Shown here: piece after piece, positions 6,509-15,046 of the stretch
Layout of the letters: the number at the start of each line of letters is the position of its first letter
Position numbering within the stretch: position 1 is the first letter of the stretch
NCBI RefSeq assembly: GCF_001667585.1
Contig: NZ_LZJZ01000138.1
Coordinates: forward strand, 1 to 33,770
DNA from: Mycobacterium sp. E2733
GTDB lineage: Bacteria; Actinomycetota; Actinomycetes; Mycobacteriales; Mycobacteriaceae
Direction: 5' to 3'
Length of the DNA stretch: 33,770 nt
The notes under the pieces: model-generated
What the model saw: the letters and a program-made list of their open reading frames with translations, nothing else
Databases searched by the model: none
Told to the model about the DNA's origin: nothing
Translations under genes and position numbers: made by a program

Positions 6509-7873
6509 TCAGGCGACCGCGGCGGTCTCGGCTTCCCGGACTTCGGTCGCGGCGCGCTCACCGGAGCGGATCGCGCCGTCGATCCACCCGCACATCACGG
6601 CCGAGCTTTCCGTCCCGGCCCAGTGGATGCGGCCGCAGGGCTCGCGCAGGGTGTAACCGAATTCGGTCAGCACGCCGGTCGGGGCGTGGCTGATCATTCC
6701 GCCGCCGGAGTAGCGCTCGATCGTCCAGTTCTGCTCGTGGTATTCCTCAGGCGTCCTGGCCTTCTCGCCGAACCGGTCGACCAGCTCGCCGACGAGCGCC
6801 GCTCTCCGCTCGGCCTCGTTGAGCTTCGTCAGCCGCCGCGCCGCCGGCCCCTCGGTGATAATGCACATGACGCCGGGGTCGCCGGTGTCCGTGCAGGCGT
6901 CGATCGTCAGGGTCGCCGGGGTTCCCGGTGCGGCCGATTGACCCGACAGCCCGTCCGCGCGCCAGAACGGCTCGTCGTAAATGATCGACGTCTTGATGAC
7001 CGCTCCGCTTGGCATGCGCTGGTGCAGCATCGCCCGATCAACCGGCAGCAACGGCTCGTAGACGATCGAGGAGGCGACCGCCAGCGGGATCGCCACGATG
7101 ACCCGCCGGGCGCGCACCGTCAGGTCGGCCGCGGTCACCGTCACGCCATCGGCGTCCTGCGCGATCTGCCGTACCGGTTGCGAAAGGTGCACGGCGTCAG
7201 CCAATTCGGCCGTGATGGGAGTGTAGATGGCGCCCATCCCCCCGACGGGGCGGGCATCCTGGGCGCCCCCCTCGCCGGAGATGACGAACGTGGGACCCCC
7301 ACCGGAGCCCATCTGCAACAGACACCACAGCAGCGACGTCTCCGATCCCGCCGAGGTGTAGGTGCCGGCCAGTGCCATGTCCAGCATTTCGCGGGCCTGC
7401 CTGGACATGGTGTTCTGCTCGATCCATTCGCCCACGCTGATGCGGTCCCACTCGTCAGCATGCTTGGCGTCCCACGGCGCTTCGCGCGGAAGCGATTTCG
7501 CCATCTTCTCGATCGACAGCAGACCGACGCCGAGGTTGGCGACAGCCCACGGGCTCATAGTCCACGGGATGGTGCCGCCATAGCGGTGCTTCTTGCCGTC
7601 GACGATCATCATGGCGTCGCCGTCGTTGTGCTGCTTGTACTCGGGGACGCCGAACTCGTCCATCATCGCGTAGATCCGGTCCTGGCCCGGTCCGATCCAC
7701 GCGCCGCCGCGATCGATCCACGTCCCGTCGGGGCGGTACTCGGTGAAGGTGCGGCCGCCGACCCTGTCACGCGCCTCCAGCAAGGCCACCGAATGGCCCG
7801 CCCGTTTCAACCGCAGGGCGGCCGTCAAACCCGCGAATCCCGCTCCGACCACGCAATAATCGACCTCTGACAC
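6509..7873 (-). CDS. flavin-containing monoamine oxidase (AofH-like)
   Basis: A 454-residue FAD enzyme. Residues 4-35 form the Rossmann fold (YCVVGAGFAGLTAALRLKRAG), ending in the acidic LLEARDRVGGRT that binds the adenosine ribose. The C-terminus has the amine-oxidase signature HWAGTESSAVMCGWIDGAIRSGE, which covers the isoalloxazine ring. The expected reaction is oxidative deamination of a primary amine to aldehyde, ammonia and hydrogen peroxide. Length and motifs match the mycobacterial AofH (Rv3170) type, but here it lies in a different neighbourhood, so orthology is uncertain. The GTG at 7873 is chosen because GAGGAG stands six bases upstream and the Rossmann motif follows at once; a longer in-frame start would add about 14 unlikely residues. 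The gene is divergent from prpD. Confidence 0.85.
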   Translation of the reverse strand: MSEVDYCVVGAGFAGLTAALRLKRAGHSVALLEARDRVGGRTFTEYRPDGTWIDRGGAWIGPGQDRIYAMMDEFGVPEYKQHNDGDAMMIVDGKKHRYGGTIPWTMSPWAVANLGVGLLSIEKMAKSLPREAPWDAKHADEWDRISVGEWIEQNTMSRQAREMLDMALAGTYTSAGSETSLLWCLLQMGSGGGPTFVISGEGGAQDARPVGGMGAIYTPITAELADAVHLSQPVRQIAQDADGVTVTAADLTVRARRVIVAIPLAVASSIVYEPLLPVDRAMLHQRMPSGAVIKTSIIYDEPFWRADGLSGQSAAPGTPATLTIDACTDTGDPGVMCIITEGPAARRLTKLNEAERRAALVGELVDRFGEKARTPEEYHEQNWTIERYSGGGMISHAPTGVLTEFGYTLREPCGRIHWAGTESSAVMCGWIDGAIRSGERAATEVREAETAAVA

Positions 7874-7973
7874 GGCTGGCTCCTCAACTTCCACCGCCCC
7901 AGCAGCAAAGTACACCTCGGCCGGTGCCGGTGGCGGTGGGTTAACGGAGATTTCTGCACCCGTTGGTCATAGG

Positions 7974-9506
7974 GTGCGGATTGTGTTGATGCACACGGTT
8001 CGGACGCGGCGCAGCTCCGACCACTTCCCCCGCCGCGAACACCTGGCGGCCAAGATCGCCGACGTCGCCGCCGATCCGGTCGCCGTCGAACCGGAAACCG
8101 CGGAGATGGTGGCGAATCGGATCATCGACAACGCGGCGGTCAGCGCCGCCGCCGTGCTGCGCCGTCCCGTCACGGTGGCGCGCCAACAGGCGCTGGCCCA
8201 TCCCAGGCGGCGCGGGGCCAGGGTTTTCGGCGTCGACGGAACCTATTCGGCGGAGTGGGCGGCCTGGGCCAACAGCGTCGCGGTGCGCGAACTCGACTTC
8301 CACGACACGTATTTGGCCGCCGAGTATTCCCACCCGGGTGACAACATTCCCCCGCTGGTCGCGGTCGCGCAGCAGCTGGGCCTGCCGGGCGCCGACCTGA
8401 TTCGCGGCCTGGCCACCGCCTACGAGATCCAGATCGACCTGGCCCGGGGAATCTGCCTGCACGAGTACAAGATTGACCACGTGGCGCACCTGGGTCCGTC
8501 CGTGGCCGCCGGTATCGGAACCATGCTGCGGCTGGACACGGAGACGATCTACCAGGCGGTCGGGCAGGCGCTGCACCTGACCACCAGCACCCGCCAATCC
8601 CGCAAGGGGCTGATCTCCAGCTGGAAGGCGTTCGCCCCGGCGCACGCCGGCAAGGTTGCCATCGAGGCGGTCGATCGGGCGATGCGCGGCGAGGGGTCTC
8701 CGGCGCCCATCTGGGAGGGCGAGGACGGAGTGATCGCGTGGCTGTTGGGCGGACCCGAACGCGAATACCGGGTGCCGCTGCCCGCTCCCGGCGAGGCCAA
8801 GCGCGCGATCCTGGACAGCTTCACCAAGGAGCACTCCGCCGAGTATCAGAGCCAGGCGCCGATCGACCTGGCCCGGCGGCTACGCGAACGCATAGGCGAC
8901 CTCGGTGCGGTCGCGACCGTCGTGCTGCACACCAGCCACCACACCCACGTCGTGATCGGAACGGGCTCCGCGGACCCGCAGAAGTTCGACCCGGACGCGT
9001 CGCGCGAGACGCTCGACCACTCGCTGCCCTACATTTTCGCCGTTGCGCTGCAGGACGGCAGCTGGCACCACGAACGCTCCTACGCTCCCGAGCGGGCTCA
9101 TCGGCCCGACACCGTCGAACTGTGGCGCAAGATTTCCACCGTCGAGGACCCGGAGTGGACCCGGCGCTACCACTCGACGGATCCCGCCGAGAGGGCGTTC
9201 GGGGCGCGGGCCGAGGTGAGGCTGAAGAGCGGGGAAGTGATCGTCGACGAGCTGGCCGTCGCCGACGCGCATCCGTTCGGTGCCCGGCCCTTCCGGCGCC
9301 CGCAGTACGTGCAGAAGTTCACCGAGCTCGCCGGCGAGGTCGTGGAACCGGCTGAACGGGAACGGTTCCTCTCCACCGTGGATGCGCTCGCCGTGCTGCG
9401 GGCGGGCGACCTCGACGCGCTCAACGTGATGGTTGATCCGCGGATCCTCGAGCGGGCACCGGTGATCCCGCCAGGAATCTGGTTGCCCGACAACGACTCT
9501 GGTTAG
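7974..9506 (+). CDS. prpD: 2-methylcitrate dehydratase (MmgE/PrpD family)
   Basis: A 510-residue MmgE/PrpD protein. Typical segments are RIIDNAAVSAAAVLRRPV, ELDFHDTYLAAEYSHPGDNIPP, TAYEIQIDLARG, HKIDHVAHLGP-like HEYKIDHVAHLGPS, and SRKGLISSWKAFAPAHAGK; these agree closely with the actinobacterial PrpD recalled as Rv1130. It dehydrates 2-methylcitrate to 2-methyl-cis-aconitate in the methylcitrate cycle, which clears propionyl-CoA from odd-chain lipids and cholesterol. In M. tuberculosis it is flanked by prpR and prpC; neither is present here. The GTG at 7974 is used. The ATG at 7989 is a real alternative, since neither has a strong ribosome binding site. The stop overlaps the stop of the convergent small gene. 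Confidence 0.85.
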   Translation: MRIVLMHTVRTRRSSDHFPRREHLAAKIADVAADPVAVEPETAEMVANRIIDNAAVSAAAVLRRPVTVARQQALAHPRRRGARVFGVDGTYSAEWAAWANSVAVRELDFHDTYLAAEYSHPGDNIPPLVAVAQQLGLPGADLIRGLATAYEIQIDLARGICLHEYKIDHVAHLGPSVAAGIGTMLRLDTETIYQAVGQALHLTTSTRQSRKGLISSWKAFAPAHAGKVAIEAVDRAMRGEGSPAPIWEGEDGVIAWLLGGPEREYRVPLPAPGEAKRAILDSFTKEHSAEYQSQAPIDLARRLRERIGDLGAVATVVLHTSHHTHVVIGTGSADPQKFDPDASRETLDHSLPYIFAVALQDGSWHHERSYAPERAHRPDTVELWRKISTVEDPEWTRRYHSTDPAERAFGARAEVRLKSGEVIVDELAVADAHPFGARPFRRPQYVQKFTELAGEVVEPAERERFLSTVDALAVLRAGDLDALNVMVDPRILERAPVIPPGIWLPDNDSG

Positions 9507-9721
9507 GGGCTGGGGGCGGGCCCGCCGTATTGCCACACCAGGTCATGGGTGCCCGTCATCGTGGGGTTGCACCACATCGTCCTGTTGTTGGCGTCCTGGG
9601 TGGTCGCGTGCAAGACCGTGCAGGCATCGCCCGGCGCGGGCGCGTCCGCCCGGGCGACGGGCGAGACAGCCGCGAACATCGCCAGCGCCGAGGCCGATAA
9701 GAGAATTCGAAACCTGTTCAT
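9503..9721 (-). CDS. small secreted mycobacterial protein
   Basis: A 72-residue protein with a textbook signal peptide: MNRFRILL, then a hydrophobic stretch ending in an A-x-A site (PVARA before DAPAPG). The mature part is about 47 residues with two cysteines (DACTVLH and MWCNP) that may form a disulfide. It ends in a tryptophan-containing tail (LVWQYGGPAPSP). AGGAGG nine bases before the ATG supports this start. Several similar short exported proteins are known from mycobacterial genomes without assigned roles. It converges on prpD with overlapping stop codons (9503-9506). Confidence 0.8.
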   Translation of the reverse strand: MNRFRILLSASALAMFAAVSPVARADAPAPGDACTVLHATTQDANNRTMWCNPTMTGTHDLVWQYGGPAPSP

Positions 9722-9819
9722 GATGGACGCCTCCTAGGGACCGCGCCGATCCGGTTCCACGCTATCCGGCGGCCAAGTGGCAGGCAAAGCTTTGTTGCCG
9801 GGCTTGGGCGACGCGCGCC

Positions 9820-9833
9820 TAGAACACGTTCTA
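9820..9833. promoter_or_regulatory. KstR-type operator overlapping the -10 region
   Basis: TAGAACACGTTCTA is a perfect palindrome and matches the published KstR consensus TnnAACnnGTTnnA. KstR is the TetR repressor of the mycobacterial cholesterol catabolic regulon. The operator overlaps TAATCT (9832-9837), which ends seven bases before the ATG at 9845 and so looks like the -10 of a leaderless promoter. Binding here would block transcription of the DUF3556 gene. The site match is direct; KstR control is inferred. Confidence 0.7.
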
Positions 9834-9844
9834 ATCTGACCACC

Positions 9845-11584
9845 ATGGGATTTCTCAAGCCCGAGCTGCCGCAGCTCGATATGGCCGAGTGGAACAAGGG
9901 CACCCGTAGCGAAAAGATCCGCCCGATGGCCAAGCACTGGGCCGAGGTGGGCTTCGGCACGCCGGTCGCGCTGCACCTGTTCTACGTCGTCAAAATCCTG
10001 CTCTACATCCTGGGCGCATGGCTGTTCGCCTCGGCCACCAGGGGACTTGGTGGGTTCACTCACGTCGCATCGTGGTGGTCGGAGCCCATCGTGTTCGAGA
10101 AGGTCGTGCTCTACACGATGCTCTTCGAGGTGGTCGGGCTCGGTTGCGGCTTCGGCCCGCTGAACAACCGGTTCTTCCCGCCGATGGGCTCGATCCTGTA
10201 TTGGATGCGCTTCGGCACCATCCGGTTGCCACCGTGGCCGGACCGGTTCCCGCTCACCAGCGGCACCAAGCGCAAGCCGGTCGATGTCGCGCTGTACGCA
10301 CTGTTCCTGCTGGTGACGTTCAGCGCGCTGTTCGCCGACGGCACCGGACCGATGCCCGAGTTGGGCACCGCGATCGGGCTGCTGCCCGCGTGGAAGATCG
10401 TGCTCATCCTGCTGCTGCTCGGCGTGCTCGGGCTGCGCGACAAGGTGATCTTCCTGGCCGCCCGCGGAGAGGTGTACGCGACCATGACGGTCACGTTCCT
10501 CTTCGGTGCGCCCGACATGATCGTCGGGTCCAAGGTGGTGTTCCTGGTCATCTGGATGGGCGCCGCGACCTCGAAGCTCAACAAGCACTTCCCGTTCGTG
10601 ATCTCCACGATGATGTCCAACAACCCGCTGGTGCGGCCCCGGTGGCTGAAGCGGCAGTTCTTCGAGAAGTTCCCGGACGATCTGCGGCCCGGGCGGCTGT
10701 CGCGATGGCTGGCGCATATCAGCACCGCCATCGAGATGCTGGTGCCGCTGCCGTTGTTCTTCTGTCACAGCGGCTGGCCCATCACGGTGGCCGCCATCGT
10801 CATGGTCTGCTTCCACCTGGGCATCCTCGTGTCAATCCCCATGGGCGTGCCGCTGGAGTGGAACGTCTTCATGATCTTCGGGGTGCTGTCGTTGTTCGTC
10901 GCGCACGCCCGCTTGGGGCTGCGCGACCTGAGGCACCCGGTGGTGGTGGCGATACTGTTCGTCGTCATCGCGGGAATTGTCCTGCTGGGCAACATGTTTC
11001 CGCGCAAGATCTCGTTCCTGCCGGGGATGCGGTATTACGCCGGCAACTGGGACACCACGCTGTGGTGCATCAAGGGATCGGCCACCGACAAGATCACCAG
11101 GGGCATCGTGGCGATCGCGAGCATGCCGCAGGCCCAGCTGGAGCGGTTCTACGGCAGCCCGGAGGCCGCGCAGATCCCGCTCTACATGGGATACGCGTTC
11201 CGCGGGTTCAACACTCACGGCCGCGCGCTGTTCACGCTCGCGCATCGCGCGATGGCCGGCCAGAACGAGGACGACTATGTCCTCACCGACGGCGAGCGCA
11301 TCTGCAGCACCGCCATCGGCTGGAACTTCGGCGACGGCCACATGCACAACGAGCAGCTGATCGCTGCACTGCAGGAGCGCTGCCACTTCGAACCGGGGGA
11401 GGTGCGGGTGGTCCTGCTTGACGCGCAGCCGATCCACAAGCAGACCCAGGCGTATCGGCTGGTGGACGCGGCGACGGGCGAGTTCGAGCGCGGCATCGTC
11501 CGGGTCGCCGACATGGTGACCCGGCAACCGTGGGCCGACGATGTCCCCGTCGAGGTGCTGTCGGACGAGGCCACACCAGCGTGA
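9845..11584 (+). CDS. DUF3556 transmembrane protein (Rv1132-like)
   Basis: A 579-residue polytopic membrane protein with roughly eight to ten hydrophobic helices between residues 35 and 390 (for example HLFYVVKILLYILGAWLF, IVLILLLLGVLGL, ITVAAIVMVCFHLGILV and ILFVVIAGIVLLGN). A soluble C-terminal domain of about 180 residues follows. The polar stretch HAGNWDTT-like YYAGNWDTTLWCIKG and the long cytosolic tail are features I associate with DUF3556, as in M. tuberculosis Rv1132, which also precedes metE. The function is unknown. A KstR-type operator at the promoter places it with sterol-related genes. The ATG at 9845 is fixed by the -10 element seven bases upstream. Confidence 0.82.
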   Translation: MGFLKPELPQLDMAEWNKGTRSEKIRPMAKHWAEVGFGTPVALHLFYVVKILLYILGAWLFASATRGLGGFTHVASWWSEPIVFEKVVLYTMLFEVVGLGCGFGPLNNRFFPPMGSILYWMRFGTIRLPPWPDRFPLTSGTKRKPVDVALYALFLLVTFSALFADGTGPMPELGTAIGLLPAWKIVLILLLLGVLGLRDKVIFLAARGEVYATMTVTFLFGAPDMIVGSKVVFLVIWMGAATSKLNKHFPFVISTMMSNNPLVRPRWLKRQFFEKFPDDLRPGRLSRWLAHISTAIEMLVPLPLFFCHSGWPITVAAIVMVCFHLGILVSIPMGVPLEWNVFMIFGVLSLFVAHARLGLRDLRHPVVVAILFVVIAGIVLLGNMFPRKISFLPGMRYYAGNWDTTLWCIKGSATDKITRGIVAIASMPQAQLERFYGSPEAAQIPLYMGYAFRGFNTHGRALFTLAHRAMAGQNEDDYVLTDGERICSTAIGWNFGDGHMHNEQLIAALQERCHFEPGEVRVVLLDAQPIHKQTQAYRLVDAATGEFERGIVRVADMVTRQPWADDVPVEVLSDEATPA

Positions 11585-11623
11585 CGCTCGGCGCGGAGCG
11601 CCACGCCGGCGTGACACTCGGCT
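11579..11623. repeat. short imperfect direct repeat at a convergent gene end
   Basis: GCGTGACGCTCGGC (about 11579-11592) recurs as GCGTGACACTCGGC (about 11609-11622), one mismatch in 14, around the stop of the DUF3556 gene and just before the end of metE on the other strand. It may be a gene-end element; no full terminator hairpin is visible. Confidence 0.4.
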
Positions 11624-13892
11624 AAGCGCCCGACCGCACCTCCTGCGCCGCGGCGACCATATTCTTCAGCGACGCGGTGACCTCATCGGAGTTGCGGGTC
11701 TTCAGCCCACAGTCGGGGTTGACCCAGAGCCGTTCCGCGGGAACGGCTCTCAGCGCCGCGCGCAACGACTCCGCCATCTCGGCCTTGCTCGGCACCCGCG
11801 GGGAGTGGATGTCGTAGACGCCGGGGCCGACGCTGTTGGCGAAACCGGCCGCGTTCAGGTCGTCGAGCACCTCCATGTGCGAGCGTGCCGCCTCGATGGA
11901 CGTCACGTCCGCGTCCAGATCGGCGATGGCCCCGATCACCTCACCGAATTCCGAGTAGCACAGGTGGGTATGGATCTGCGTGGAGTTGTCGACGCCGGAG
12001 GTGGCCAACCGGAAAGACCCGACGGCCCAACGCAAGTAGTCCTCCTGGTCCGCGCGGCGCAGCGGTAGCAGCTCCCGCAGCGCCGGTTCGTCGACCTGGA
12101 TGACGGCGATGCCCGCGGACTGCAGGTCCACGGTCTCGTCACGGATGGCCAGCGCCACCTGGTTGGCGGTGTCGGCCAGCGGCTGGTCGTCGCGGACGAA
12201 CGACCACGCCAGGATGGTGACCGGACCGGTGAGCATGCCTTTCACCGGCTTGCCGGTCAACGACTGCGCGTATTTGATCCACTCGACGGTCATCGGGTGG
12301 GTGCGGACCACGTCGCCGTAGAGGATCGGTGGGCGCACGCAGCGGCTGCCGTACGACTGCACCCAGCCGTTCTGCGTCGCGAAGAAGCCCTCGAGCTGCT
12401 CTGCAAAGTACTGCACCATGTCGTTGCGCTCCGGTTCACCGTGCACCAGCACGTCGAGCCCGAGTTCCTCCTGCAGCCTGATGACGTCGGCGATCTCCTT
12501 CTTCATCCGCTTCTCGTACTCCGCCTGGTCGATCTCGCCGGTCCGCAGCGCGGCGCGCGCCTTGCGGATCGCGGAGGTCTGCGGGTAGGAGCCGATGGTC
12601 GTGGTCGGAAGCGGCGGCAGGTGCAGCCGCGCTTCCTGGCTGGCGCGGCGCGCGGCCGCGTCGCCGCGGTGGGTGCCCGACTTGACGATCGAGTCGATGC
12701 GTTCGCGCAGCGCGTCGTTGTGCAGCCGCGGGTCGCTCTTACGGGAGGCCACCGCCGCGTTGGACGCCGCGATCGCGTCGGCGACGGACTCGCGCCCGTC
12801 GCGCAGTGCGCGCGCGAGCGTCACCACCTCGGTGACCTTCTCCTGCCCGAACGCCAGCCAGCTGCGCAGCGCGTCGTCCAGATCGGTTTCCGGCTCCAGC
12901 GAGTACGGCACATGCATCGTGGAGCACGAGGTCGAGACCGCCACTGTGCCAGCGGAACCCAACACGGTGGCCAACTTGTCGAGCGCCGCCTCCAGGTCGG
13001 TGCGCCAGATGTTGCGCCCGTCGACGACGCCGGCCACCAGGGTCTTGCCGGACAACTCCGGAATGCCCGCCAGCGCGGTGTCGGCGCCGTACACCAGGTC
13101 GACGCCGATCGCCTCGACCGGGGTGCGGGCCAGCCCCGCGAGGGAGGCGCCGGGATCACCGAAGTAGGTCGCGACGAAGATGGCCGGGCGGTTGGTCGAC
13201 TTGCCCAGCGCGTTGTATGCGGCCTCGGCCAGCGCCGGGGCATCGGGGGAGATGTCGGTCACCAACGCCGGCTCGTCGAACTGCACCCACTGCGCGCCGT
13301 TGTTGGCGAGCAGGGACAGCAGATCCGCGTAGATCGGCACCAGCTCCTCGAGCCGCTTGATCGGCGCACTACCGCCGTTGACCGCCTTGCTCAACAGCAG
13401 GAAGGTGATCGGCCCGATGACGACCGGACGGGCTGGAACCCCTTGCCCGAGAGCCTCTTTCAACTCGGAAAGCACCTTGTCGGGGTTGAGCGAGAACGCG
13501 GTCGCGGGCTCGATCTCGGGAACCAGGTAGTGGTAGTTCGTGTCGAACCACTTGGTCATCTCCAGCGGCGCGACGTCGGAATTGCCGCGCGCGGCGGCGA
13601 AGTAGCGGTCCAGATCGTCGGGGACCTGCGCAGCCCGGGCCGGCAGCGTGCCCAGCATCACCGCGGTGTCCAGCATCTGGTCGTAATAGGAGAACGTGTT
13701 CACCGGAACGGAGTCCAGGCCTGCGGCGGCGAGACCGGCCCACATGTCGCGGCGCAAGGTGGCGGCGACGTTTTCTAGTTCGGCTCGGCTGGTGCGCCCG
13801 GCCCAGTAGCCCTCGGTGGCGCGTTTGAGTTCGCGCTTCGGCCCGATGCGTGGCGAGCCGATGACGGTGGCGGTGAATGGTTGAGCGGTCAC
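11622..13892 (-). CDS. metE: cobalamin-independent methionine synthase
   Basis: A 756-residue two-barrel enzyme, full length for MetE (about 755). The N-terminal barrel begins TATVIGSPRIGPKRELKRATEGYW; the C-terminal barrel restarts with LPTTTIGSYPQT. The zinc ligands are visible in IHTHLCYSEF (His and Cys) and in VNPDCGLKTR (third ligand Cys). It transfers a methyl group from 5-methyltetrahydrofolate polyglutamate to homocysteine, the last step of methionine synthesis when B12 is scarce. The start is the GTG at 13892, with AGGA about nine bases upstream. A cobalamin riboswitch in the leader should shut it off when B12 allows MetH to work. Confidence 0.97.
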   Translation of the reverse strand: MTAQPFTATVIGSPRIGPKRELKRATEGYWAGRTSRAELENVAATLRRDMWAGLAAAGLDSVPVNTFSYYDQMLDTAVMLGTLPARAAQVPDDLDRYFAAARGNSDVAPLEMTKWFDTNYHYLVPEIEPATAFSLNPDKVLSELKEALGQGVPARPVVIGPITFLLLSKAVNGGSAPIKRLEELVPIYADLLSLLANNGAQWVQFDEPALVTDISPDAPALAEAAYNALGKSTNRPAIFVATYFGDPGASLAGLARTPVEAIGVDLVYGADTALAGIPELSGKTLVAGVVDGRNIWRTDLEAALDKLATVLGSAGTVAVSTSCSTMHVPYSLEPETDLDDALRSWLAFGQEKVTEVVTLARALRDGRESVADAIAASNAAVASRKSDPRLHNDALRERIDSIVKSGTHRGDAAARRASQEARLHLPPLPTTTIGSYPQTSAIRKARAALRTGEIDQAEYEKRMKKEIADVIRLQEELGLDVLVHGEPERNDMVQYFAEQLEGFFATQNGWVQSYGSRCVRPPILYGDVVRTHPMTVEWIKYAQSLTGKPVKGMLTGPVTILAWSFVRDDQPLADTANQVALAIRDETVDLQSAGIAVIQVDEPALRELLPLRRADQEDYLRWAVGSFRLATSGVDNSTQIHTHLCYSEFGEVIGAIADLDADVTSIEAARSHMEVLDDLNAAGFANSVGPGVYDIHSPRVPSKAEMAESLRAALRAVPAERLWVNPDCGLKTRNSDEVTASLKNMVAAAQEVRSGA

Positions 13893-14039
13893 GATCTGGT
13901 CCTATCAATCAGCGGGGTGGTCACCGCCGGAGGACGCGCAGCCGATCCGTGCGGTATGCACCTTGCGCACAACCGCAACGCCTTCAGCCGAACGCCCATT
14001 CCACGAGGCGATGAGCCGCCGGACGCGGCGCGCCCGGCA

Positions 14040-14285
14040 CGGCTGGCAGGTCTTCGGACTCGCAGGCGCGCACCCGGCGGTGCTCCTACGCCCGGCCGAC
14101 GATGCGGCCCGGAAGGGCCGCTGTGGAGCCGGGCAGTTCCTAATGGCCGTCGCTTCCCAGTCTCGGTTCAGCGCTGAGACCAGTGCTTGGTTGACGGCGG
14201 TCGTTCCTGCATACCGCTGCGGGACAGTCCCGGGCTCTCACCGGGTTCCCTCTCGCGAAGCGTTACTAACCTGCCTCGCTCGATG
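14040..14285 (-). promoter_or_regulatory. cobalamin (B12) riboswitch in the metE leader
   Basis: On the minus strand, the conserved core CCGGTGAGAGCCCGGGACTG (14225-14244) is followed by CCGCAGCGGTATGCAGG (about 14206-14222). The 3' B12-box GAGTCCGAAGACCTGCC lies at 14045-14061. Between them is a peripheral hairpin with the palindromic CTCAGCGCTGA. These are the hallmarks of the adenosylcobalamin riboswitch class, and a B12 riboswitch before metE is known in M. tuberculosis. The ~150 bases between the box and the GTG of metE should hold the expression platform; I cannot tell terminator from translational control. Confidence 0.93.
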
Positions 14286-14332
14286 CCGGCGTCGCGTGGG
14301 GCGGCGACGGCAGACCAGCTGCGTGCCGGAGT

Positions 14333-14992
14333 TTACTCCGGCCTTCCGGCCTGACTTGCCAGCGCATCGGCGATGGGAGTCTCGCCGTTGTTGAAGTCGA
14401 TCGTTCGGCCGACGGTCGAGTCGTCCGCCAACGCCGCGGCCACCACGAGCGCGACGTCGGCCCGGGACACTTCCCCTTTGCCCTGCCCCAGCGCGATGTG
14501 GCCGGTGGCCGGTTCGAGGGTGAGCCGGCCCGGTCCCAGGATGGTCCAGTCGAGGCCGCTGGCGCGCAGGTGGGCATCGGCGGCCGCCTTGGCCTCCGCG
14601 TAGTGGTAAAACGAATTCTCCTGCGGGACACCGTGATCCAGCCCCGCACCGAAGTAGGAGACCATCACGAATCGCTTGACACCGGCCCGCGCGGCGGCAT
14701 CGATCACCCGGATGGCGGCGTCGCGGTCGACGGCATAGGTTCGTGCCGGGTTGCCCCCGCCCGCTCCCGCCGAGAAGACGACCGCGTCGTGCCCGGCCAC
14801 CAAGCCGGCCAGCGCGTCGGTGTCCAGCTGTTCGACATCGGCCACCACCGGCTTGGCCCCGGTGGCCGCCACATCGTCGGAGTGGTCGGGGTTCCGGAAG
14901 GCCGAACTCACCTCGTCGCCGCGTTCGCTCAGGACGCGGGCGAGTTGCAGCGCGACCTTGCCGTGGCCGCCGATGACGATGATCCGTGCCAT
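14333..14992 (-). CDS. NAD(P)-binding atypical SDR (SDR_a5/YwnB-like)
   Basis: A 219-residue single-domain Rossmann protein. The N-terminal nucleotide-binding motif is VIGGHGKVALQLA, followed by a strand and the acidic/basic turn FRNPDHSDD. KRFVMVSYFGAG and YAEAKAAADAHLRASGLDWTILGPG match the NmrA/YwnB-like atypical short-chain dehydrogenase branch, where many members are redox sensors or flavin/biliverdin-type reductases. The YxxxK pair is present as YAEAK. The TAA at 14333 lies just upstream of the riboswitch on the same strand. No Shine-Dalgarno is obvious before the ATG. The substrate is unknown. Confidence 0.75.
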   Translation of the reverse strand: MARIIVIGGHGKVALQLARVLSERGDEVSSAFRNPDHSDDVAATGAKPVVADVEQLDTDALAGLVAGHDAVVFSAGAGGGNPARTYAVDRDAAIRVIDAAARAGVKRFVMVSYFGAGLDHGVPQENSFYHYAEAKAAADAHLRASGLDWTILGPGRLTLEPATGHIALGQGKGEVSRADVALVVAAALADDSTVGRTIDFNNGETPIADALASQAGRPE

Positions 14993-15016
14993 GCCCCCGA
15001 CGGTAGCTTGCGACCC

Positions 15017-15038
15017 GGCGCCCGGACAGCCGGGCGCC
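15017..15038 (-). terminator. hairpin downstream of the SDR gene
   Basis: GGCGCCCGG - four-base loop - CCGGGCGCC is a perfect 9-bp stem, nine bases beyond the stop of the minus-strand SDR and before the start of the next gene on that strand. It has no T-tract and is of the GC-only mycobacterial type. Confidence 0.65.
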
Positions 15039-15046
15039 TCGCCATG

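Noticed and set aside
6501..6510. GTATTTGGTC near the amine oxidase stop, similar to the shared operator
   Set aside because: Only about nine bases match, no promoter hexamers surround it, and it is at a gene end.
6491..7870. Long plus-strand open frame opposite the amine oxidase
   Set aside because: It is Arg/Gly/His-rich with no recognisable motif, and the minus strand carries complete FAD-binding motifs.
13692..13701. GAACGTGTTC palindrome resembling a KstR half-motif inside metE
   Set aside because: The outer T and A positions of the KstR consensus do not match and it lies in the middle of a coding region.
12297..13778. Long plus-strand open frame opposite metE
   Set aside because: metE is full length with zinc ligands on the other strand; the opposite frame is a GC-rich shadow.
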